From contig NZ_JACGZW010000017.1 in NCBI RefSeq assembly GCF_014145675.1, positions 122,097 through 186,096 on the forward strand: 64,000 bases of DNA, read 5' to 3'. The notes under the pieces were generated by a model. That model was not told where the DNA came from and made no database searches. It saw only the letters and a program-made list of their open reading frames with translations. Positions 58,820 through 64,000 of this stretch are shown one piece after another. A program made the translations under genes and the position numbers. The stretch's first letter is position 1, and each line of letters opens with the position of its first letter. The stretch comes from Amycolatopsis dendrobii. Lineage in GTDB: Bacteria > Actinomycetota > Actinomycetes > Mycobacteriales > Pseudonocardiaceae.

Positions 58820-59494
58820 GTGGACGAAACCCTGGCCCGTGCGGGCATTTTCCAGGGTGTGGAGCCGGCAGCGGCGGAGGCGCTGGCCCAGACCTTGGAA
58901 TCCGTGGAGTTCCCCCGCGGCCATGTCATCTTCAACGAGGGCGAGCCGGGCGACCGGCTGTACATCATCCAGTCCGGCAAGGTGAAGATCGGCCGCAAGT
59001 CCCCGGACGGCCGCGAGAACCTGCTGTGGATCGCCGGTCCGTCCGACATGTTCGGGGAACTGTCCATCTTCGACCCCGGCCCGCGCACGTCCGGCGCCAC
59101 GACGGTCACCGAGGTCCGCGCGGTCACCATGGACCGCCCGGCGCTGCGGCAGTGGATCGCCACCCGCCCGGAGATCGCCGAGCAGCTGCTGCGCGTCGTC
59201 GCGCGCCGCCTGCGCCGCACGAACAACATGGTCGCGGAACTGATCTTCACCGACGTCCCCGGTCGCGTGGCCCGTGCGCTGCTGCAGCTGGCGCAGCGCT
59301 TCGGCAGCCAGGAGGCCGGCCTGCTGCGGGTCACGCACGACCTGACGCAGGAGGAGATCGCCCAGTACGTCGGCGCGTCCCGCGAGACCGTCAACAAGGC
59401 ACTGGCCGACTTCGCCCACCGCGGCTGGCTGCGGCTCGAGGGCAAGAGCGTGCTGATCCTGGACCCGGAGCGGCTCGCCCGCCGCGCCCGCTGA
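58820..59494 (+). CDS. crp: CRP/FNR-family cAMP receptor regulator
   Basis: The 224-residue global regulator has a cNMP-binding domain with FNEGEPGDRLYIIQSGKVKIGRK and the phosphate-binding cassette FGELSIFDPGPRTSGA. A connector helix of about 30 residues (RPEIAEQLLRVVARRLRRTNNMVAEL) leads to an HTH with TQEEIAQYVGASRETVNKALADFAHRGW. It corresponds to Rv3676. GTG 58820 has GAGGAGG at good distance upstream. Conserved linkage with nth and the small membrane protein supports the assignment. A hairpin follows. Confidence 0.97.
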   Translation: MDETLARAGIFQGVEPAAAEALAQTLESVEFPRGHVIFNEGEPGDRLYIIQSGKVKIGRKSPDGRENLLWIAGPSDMFGELSIFDPGPRTSGATTVTEVRAVTMDRPALRQWIATRPEIAEQLLRVVARRLRRTNNMVAELIFTDVPGRVARALLQLAQRFGSQEAGLLRVTHDLTQEEIAQYVGASRETVNKALADFAHRGWLRLEGKSVLILDPERLARRAR

Positions 59495-59529
59495 TCTTCC
59501 CCCGAGTGGGTTAATCCGCACGGGTTTTT

Positions 59530-59561
59530 CGAAGGCCACCTCCTACCGGGGGTGGCCTTCG
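59530..59561 (+). terminator. crp terminator
   Basis: CGAAGGCCACC (59530-59540) pairs with GGTGGCCTTCG (59551-59561) across a 10-base loop, 35 bases after the crp stop. A TTTTT run immediately precedes the stem instead of following it, so termination may be imperfect. Confidence 0.6.
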
Positions 59562-59918
59562 TGCGTGCGTACCGGACTATCCCCCACAAGAGCGGCATTC
59601 CGCTCCGGCCCCGTGTCGGCACCGGTTTCGGCGCGTCCGGCCAGGAAAATGACAAGGAGCCGGGCGCCACCCCCGACGTGGCGCACCGGCTCCTCGCCTG
59701 CGCACGGATCATCCCCCGACGACCCGCGCTCCCCGCCCTCCGGACCAGGCCCCGACCCATATGCCGGAGGGAGCTGGGTGCTGCAGTGCTGTCCAGCCCG
59801 TAATGGGCTGTCGTTCAACCATCACGGCCAAAACTCACGAATTCAAGGCCATTCACCCTCAAGGACGCCAAGACCGCGTCTTCGTTGCACGAGTTCACGA
59901 AGAATCCAGCTGGTGTTA
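59562..59918. other. 357-base gap, crp to glycosyltransferase gene
   Basis: There is no convincing gene. The main element is the long hairpin 59655-59694, probably the leftward terminator of the glycosyltransferase gene. The last 120 bases are locally less GC-rich and repeat short CACGA-containing words; no function was recognised. Confidence 0.6.
59655..59694 (-). terminator. Terminator for the glycosyltransferase gene
   Basis: AGGAGCCGG and GCGCCAC (59655-59670) pair with GTGGCGC and CCGGCTCCT (59678-59694), a 16-bp stem with one bulged A and a seven-base loop. Read leftwards it is followed by TGTCATTTTCC. It lies about 225 bases beyond the stop codon. Confidence 0.6.
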
Positions 59919-61073
59919 TCAGATCGAGACCTCCAGGTCACGCAACCGGGCCGCCACCGCCGCCGGGGCGGGCTGCTCGGCGATCTCGGCGGCCAGCGAC
60001 TCCGCGGCCGCCCGGTAGGCCGGGTCGGTCAGCACCGTCCGGACCGCGTCGAGGATCCCGTCGCTCGAGTCGACCGCGATTCCGGCTTCCGCGGCCTGAA
60101 CCTGCGCGGCGACTTCGAAATGATCAGTCGCCAACGGCGAAACCACCAGCGGCACCCCGTGCGCGAGCGCGCCGAGAACGGTCGCCGAACCGCCGTGACA
60201 GACCACCGCGTCCACGGCGGGCAGCAGCTGTGTCTGCGGCACGAACTGCTCGATCCGCACGTGGTCCGGCTGCTCTCCGAACCGGCTGGCGTCGCCGTCC
60301 CGGCCGATCGTCGCCACGACGTTCACCGGCTCGTCGCGCAGTGCGGTCAGCATTCCCTCCAGCACGCCGGGCCGTGCGTTGTGGGTGGTGCCGAGGGTGA
60401 CGTAGACGGTCCGGTCGTAGGGAAGCCCGTCGAGGACTGCCGGACGCGGGCTGGGGGTTGGCGTCACGCCAGCGGACTGGAGCGGCCAGCGCGTCGGGTA
60501 CTCCCAGGCAACGTCAGCCGGAGTCAATCCCGACGGCCAGAAGTCCAGGTACGGCACGGCATCGCGCGGCGGCAACTCGTCGAGACCGCGCTCGCGGACC
60601 AGGCCGTTGGCGACTTCCCAGGCCCGCTCCATCGTCGCGGCGGATTTCGGCGGACCGATCGCGTGCATCGCGTACGGCACGCCGACCAGGCACGCGGCCA
60701 TCACGGCGGCGCGTTCGGCAAGGTTGGCGATGACGAGATCGGGCTGCCAGTCGCGGACGAAGCCGACCATGTCGTCGAGCCGCGCGGCCGCGCCGAGACC
60801 GACCATGTACTCGGCGACCAGGTGGGAGAGCCGCTCGTCCGCGGTCATCCCGGCCATCTCCTCGCGGGCCCGCTGCCACATCGAGGCCGCGGCGCCGGGG
60901 TCGTTCGGCTGCCCTACGGAAATGACCCGCAACCCAGTGTTTTCCAAGTACCGCACGGCTTCCGGACCGGTCGCGAACGCGACCTCGTCCCCGGCCGCTC
61001 GCGCGGCCCGCGCGAGCGGAAGCATCGGCTCGATATGGCTGTACCCAGCTCCGGAGGAGAACATCAGCCGCAT
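59919..61073 (-). CDS. UDP-glycosyltransferase family 1 (macrolide-type)
   Basis: The 384-residue GT-B enzyme resembles actinomycete glycosyltransferases acting on macrolides, aglycones or phenolics. The N-terminal MFSSGAGYSHIEPMLPLARAAR has the acceptor-site histidine. The C-terminal donor motif includes VVATIGRDGD, FVPQTQLLPAVDAVVCHGGSATVLGALAHGVPLVVSPLATDHFEVAAQVQAAEAG. ATG 61073 matches the family N-terminus; GTG 61112 is a longer option. It is divergent from an MFS exporter gene, a pairing typical of inactivation-by-glycosylation plus efflux. The aglycone is unknown. Confidence 0.88.
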   Translation of the reverse strand: MRLMFSSGAGYSHIEPMLPLARAARAAGDEVAFATGPEAVRYLENTGLRVISVGQPNDPGAAASMWQRAREEMAGMTADERLSHLVAEYMVGLGAAARLDDMVGFVRDWQPDLVIANLAERAAVMAACLVGVPYAMHAIGPPKSAATMERAWEVANGLVRERGLDELPPRDAVPYLDFWPSGLTPADVAWEYPTRWPLQSAGVTPTPSPRPAVLDGLPYDRTVYVTLGTTHNARPGVLEGMLTALRDEPVNVVATIGRDGDASRFGEQPDHVRIEQFVPQTQLLPAVDAVVCHGGSATVLGALAHGVPLVVSPLATDHFEVAAQVQAAEAGIAVDSSDGILDAVRTVLTDPAYRAAAESLAAEIAEQPAPAAVAARLRDLEVSI

Positions 61074-61130
61074 CGCGCGAGGGTACTGACTGAGCCGATC
61101 GAGCGTGACCAAGATGACCGGAAAATTACT

Positions 61131-61144
61131 GGTACCTCCGTACC
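61131..61144. promoter_or_regulatory. Dyad between glycosyltransferase and exporter genes
   Basis: GGTAC-CTCC-GTACC is an exact 5-bp inverted repeat in the 92-base shared promoter region. TACTAGTA, a further small palindrome, lies near 61153 and could form the exporter's -10 box just upstream of its GTG. One regulator may control both genes. Confidence 0.45.
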
Positions 61145-61165
61145 AATTTCGTCATACTAGTACGC

Positions 61166-62425
61166 GTGTCCCAGTCTGCCCATTCCGAAGGCCGCACCAC
61201 GCTCGCCGACTACCGTGCCGCGCTGACCGCCCCTGGCTCGCGCGGCCCGGTGATCGCGTCGATCCTTGCCCGGCTCCCGATCGCGATGATCGGCATTTCC
61301 GCGCTGCTGTACGTGCAGCGCGAAACCGGCTCGTTCGCCGCCGCCGGACTGGTCTCCGCGAGCTCGCTCGCCGGGGTCTCGGTGGGCGCGGTCGTGCAGG
61401 GCAGGCTGATCGACCGATTCGGACCGAGCCGTCCGCTGCTGGTCGTCGCCGCCGTCTTCGCGCTGTCGATGGCGTCGCTCGCGGTCGCGATCGAGGCACA
61501 TCTGCCGACATACGTGCTGATCCCGCTGGCCGCGGCGACCGGGCTTTCGGAGCCGATGGTCGGCTCCGCGTCGCGGGCGCTGTGGACGAAAATCCTGCCG
61601 GAAGGACCGGCGCGCAACGCCGCGTTGTCCTATGAGGCGATCAGCATGGAGGTCTTCTTCATCCTCGGCCCCGGCATCGCGGGCCTGCTGATCACCGCGC
61701 CGTGGGCGGGCACCGGCATGGTCGTCGGCTCGATCACCATGGTCACCGGCGCGGTGCTGTTCGCGCTGAACCCGACCGTGCGCGCGTGGGGTCCGGCTCC
61801 GAAGTCCAAGACCCCGCTGCTCGGCGCGCTGGCCAGCCCCGGAATGCGGACGCTCGCCTTGGCAGCCCTCGGTTTCGGCATGGTGATCGGATTCGTGGAG
61901 GTCGCCGTCCCCGCCGCCGCGACGGAATCCGGCCACCCCTCGCTCAGCGGTCTGCTGCTGTCCGCGTGGTCGTTGAGCTCGGTGGCGTTCGGCGTGGCCT
62001 ACAGCCTGCACCCGTGGCCCCGCCGCCTGGGCCTGCGCCTGCCGATCCTGCTCGGCGGTTTCGGTGCTTTCGTCGCGCTGCTTGCCCTTCCGTCGAGCCT
62101 GTGGGCCCTTGCCCTGCTGATGCTGCTGGCCGGCGCGATGATCACTCCCCAGTCGACGACCCACTCCGCGGCGATCGAGGTCGTCGCCCCGCGCGGCACC
62201 GCGGCTGAGGCATTCGGCTGGGTCCTCACGGCGGTGACGCTGGGACTCGCAGCGGGCCAGTCGGTGAGCGGCTACCTGGTCGAACATTCCGGGACGGCTT
62301 CGGCGTTCTTGGCTGCTGGGGTGGCTGGGGTTGCGCTGGCTGTGGTGGTGTGGCTGCTGCGGGGGACCGTGCGGGCTGCTTCGCCGGCGATTGCTGACGA
62401 TGCTCTTGTGGGCGCTGTCAGGTAG
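61166..62425 (+). CDS. MFS transporter, drug-efflux-like
   Basis: The 419-residue permease has 12 helices and a soluble N-terminal segment of about 25 residues. The helix 2-3 loop motif is GRLIDRFGPSRPLLVV, and ALGFGMVIGFVEVAVPAAA opens the second half. It belongs to the group often annotated as MFS exporters with unknown substrates. GTG 61166 has no Shine-Dalgarno and lies a few bases after a candidate -10 (CATACT/TACTAG), so translation may be leaderless. It is divergent from a glycosyltransferase gene, hinting that it exports the glycosylated product. Confidence 0.85.
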   Translation: MSQSAHSEGRTTLADYRAALTAPGSRGPVIASILARLPIAMIGISALLYVQRETGSFAAAGLVSASSLAGVSVGAVVQGRLIDRFGPSRPLLVVAAVFALSMASLAVAIEAHLPTYVLIPLAAATGLSEPMVGSASRALWTKILPEGPARNAALSYEAISMEVFFILGPGIAGLLITAPWAGTGMVVGSITMVTGAVLFALNPTVRAWGPAPKSKTPLLGALASPGMRTLALAALGFGMVIGFVEVAVPAAATESGHPSLSGLLLSAWSLSSVAFGVAYSLHPWPRRLGLRLPILLGGFGAFVALLALPSSLWALALLMLLAGAMITPQSTTHSAAIEVVAPRGTAAEAFGWVLTAVTLGLAAGQSVSGYLVEHSGTASAFLAAGVAGVALAVVVWLLRGTVRAASPAIADDALVGAVR

Positions 62426-62631
62426 CTCCGCTCCTTCCCGCGGCCGGCGCGGGTTCGCTCGGCAGCGCTCTCATTGGCGCTGCCGGGCAGCAGTTCCCGG
62501 AGTCGCTCGGGCCCCTTTCCCGCGGACGAGCACCGTCCGTGTCCTCTCCGCCAGCGACAGCGGGGACGTTTCAGCAGCTCAACCGTCTTAGTCGCCGTTT
62601 TTTGTCGGTGCTCCCCGCTACTTTGCGTGGC

Positions 62632-63705
62632 ATGGACCTCACCTCCTTCGTGCGGCCGCTGGCGGCGGTCGCGAACGCCGCGGCCCGGCTCCTGTCGAGG
62701 CAAGCCCGCCTGCGCTTGCGGGCGAACGCTGACGGCCTCGTCGTGTCCGGCAACGACCGCGACCTGGCCGTCCAGCTGTCCTGCCCAGCGACCACCCATC
62801 TCGACGGCGAAGTCGTCGTACCAGCCGCGCCGTTCGCCGAAACGGTCCGCATGCTGGATGTCGACCAGGTCCGGTTGGCCGTCGAAGGATCCCGCCTCGC
62901 GATCCGAACGGACAGCGCCCGCTTCGCGCTGCCCCTGCTGGATCGCGACCTGCTCCACGTCCCGGAACCGCCACCCCTGCTGTCCAAAGTGGACGGATCA
63001 GCCCTCGCCGCGGCGTTGCGCACCGTCGCGGGCACCGCCGCCAAGGACGACCCACTCCCGGTCTTCACCGGCGTACGGGTGCAATCAATCGGCGGCGAAC
63101 TGTGCCTGACCGCTTCAGACCGCTATCGCCTGGCCGTAGCCCGCCTGCCACTGCAAGAGGTCCGGCAACCCATCGACGTCCTGGTCCCAGCCACCCTGCT
63201 GACCGAAGCCGCCCGCCACAGCGCCGGTGCCATGGGACTGCACGCCGACCCCAGCCACTTCGCCCTGAGCTGGCTAGGCGGCACCGTCACCACAGCGGTC
63301 CTGGGCGCAGGTTTCCTGTCCGCGGACTCCATCCCGTCCGACGCGGTCGACACAGAAGTCGAGGTGGGTGCCGACGAACTAACCGCAGCCATCCGCCGAG
63401 TCGGCGTCTACTCCGAAGACCGCCGAGTCCTGACCCTGGAAGTCGGCGACGCACACCTCCGCCTGGCCAGCACGCGACAAGACACCGGCGAAGCAGAGGA
63501 ACACCTCAAAGCAAACGTTTGCGGCGGCCGGACATCGCCGTCCTTCCAGGCTCGGTACCTGCTGGACGCCCTCGCCCCGTTCAGCGGAGAACGAGTCCGC
63601 CTGGCAATCCAGCCAGGATTGCGGGCGTGCGTCCTGACCCCGGCCGACGAAGACGGACGTGAGGTGGCATTGAAGTACTACTTGATGCCCATGCTGCCCC
63701 GGTAG
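62632..63705 (+). CDS. DNA polymerase III beta-clamp paralogue (DnaN-like)
   Basis: The 357-residue protein has the three repeated clamp domains. Domain 1 starts DLTSFVRPLAAVANAAARLL and continues to PPLLSKV, domain 2 begins with SALAAALRTVAGTAAKDDPLPVFTGVRV and CLTASDRYRLAVARLPL, and domain 3 holds VEVGADELTAAIRRVGVYSEDRR. The final YYLMPMLPR replaces the usual C-terminal YLIMPMRL that binds polymerase partners, keeping its general shape. True dnaN normally sits near oriC, so this is a second clamp. ATG 62632 gives the expected N-terminus, with a weak ribosome site. It lies 206 bases after the exporter gene. Confidence 0.85.
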   Translation: MDLTSFVRPLAAVANAAARLLSRQARLRLRANADGLVVSGNDRDLAVQLSCPATTHLDGEVVVPAAPFAETVRMLDVDQVRLAVEGSRLAIRTDSARFALPLLDRDLLHVPEPPPLLSKVDGSALAAALRTVAGTAAKDDPLPVFTGVRVQSIGGELCLTASDRYRLAVARLPLQEVRQPIDVLVPATLLTEAARHSAGAMGLHADPSHFALSWLGGTVTTAVLGAGFLSADSIPSDAVDTEVEVGADELTAAIRRVGVYSEDRRVLTLEVGDAHLRLASTRQDTGEAEEHLKANVCGGRTSPSFQARYLLDALAPFSGERVRLAIQPGLRACVLTPADEDGREVALKYYLMPMLPR

Positions 63706-63782
63706 CCGGGCGAACGCGCCGACTCTGGCTCGAATCGGACGGCCATGTTCGCACTGGGTGGGGTGCGATCGGGAGCCGCCAC

Positions 63783-63844
63783 GGGTTCGGCCGCACGGTG
63801 GCGGGTCAAGCTATGGGTTCGGCCGCACGGTGGCGGGTGAAGCT
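63783..63844. repeat. 30-bp direct repeat
   Basis: The copy at 63783-63812 (beginning GGGTTCGGCCGCACGGTGGC) and the copy at 63815-63844 match at 29 of 30 positions, separated by AT. This is a recent duplication downstream of the clamp paralogue gene. Confidence 0.85.
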
Positions 63845-64000
63845 GCTGGGGTGTTGCCGGAGCGAGCGGCAGCCAGGCCGGACGATGCTGGCCGGACCGA
63901 ACCGAGCCGTGACGAATTGGCCGGACCGAGCCGGGCTGGCCAGGCTGGGCTGAGCTGGCCGGGCTGAACTGGCCGGACTGGCCAGGCCGAGCTGAACTGG
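63845..64000. repeat. Low-complexity GGCCGG/CTGGCC tract to the window edge
   Basis: GGCCGG recurs at about 63877, 63890, 63919, 63957 and 63971, interleaved with GAGCTGG and GAACTGG words. No gene with a ribosome site can be read through it. It continues beyond the window. Confidence 0.6.

Overview
The window is a high-GC actinobacterial chromosome segment. Its gene content and order match the Mycobacterium tuberculosis region from Rv3644c (holB) through topA, a helicase/Tad-secretion neighbourhood, acs and nth to crp (Rv3676). Several accessory blocks are inserted between the conserved ones. The accessory genes, the MFS-thymidylate kinase fusion and the GTG/TTG starts suggest a Pseudonocardiaceae genome, probably Amycolatopsis or a close relative. 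This assignment comes from recalled synteny and protein families; no database search was run.

Layout: (1) 0-10 kb, replication and topology: holB, a fused MFS/thymidylate-kinase-like gene whose P-loop is degenerate, a proline-rich membrane protein, an EspG-like protein, an MFS permease and topA. (2) 10-17.2 kb: a secreted trypsin-like protease, a WhiA-like protein, a secreted lipase divergent from a nucleotidyltransferase, a lipoprotein and a K+-independent H+-pyrophosphatase. (3) 17.3-28.8 kb: a DEAD/DUF1998 helicase with a repetitive insert, a prim-pol-like protein, and the Tad locus (ssd, tadA, tadB, tadC, a 54-residue DUF4244 pilin-like protein, two TadE-like proteins). Next come a 6C small RNA, a HAD phosphatase and a probable Ms1 RNA (RNA-polymerase-binding sRNA). 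(4) 29-36 kb: a peptidoglycan MurNAc-salvage cluster encoding exported NagZ-like, NamZ and AmlB-like enzymes, then MurR and MurQ. (5) 36-44.7 kb, accessory metabolism: a Ni/Co permease, an AhpD-like protein with an ECF41 sigma factor, an aldo/keto reductase with its TetR regulator and twin operators, and a GAF/PucR regulator with an MHS permease and a 3-hydroxybutyrate-dehydrogenase-like SDR. (6) 44.8-59.5 kb, mostly the conserved core: phosphoribosyltransferase, acs, a VIT-type transporter, a POT peptide transporter, nhaA, a holin-like membrane protein, an EphE-like alpha/beta-hydrolase lacking its nucleophile, marP, a CoA Nudix hydrolase, a thioredoxin-like protein, nth and crp. (7) 59.9-64 kb: a divergent glycosyltransferase/MFS exporter pair and a sliding-clamp (DnaN) paralogue, ending in short repeats.

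The genes fall into functional sets. Cell-wall turnover fragments would be cut outside the cell by the GH3, NamZ and AmlB enzymes and finished by MurQ under MurR control. The Tad genes would build a short pilus or secretion apparatus. Two abundant regulatory RNAs flank the HAD gene. Most genes sit in tight operons with ATGA or GTGA overlaps, and many convergent junctions carry strong hairpin terminators. The most unusual items are the P-loop-less thymidylate kinase fusion, the nucleophile-less EphE, the 29-residue repeat insert in the helicase, the repeat-filled spacer inside the Tad operon, the Ms1-like RNA and the DnaN paralogue.
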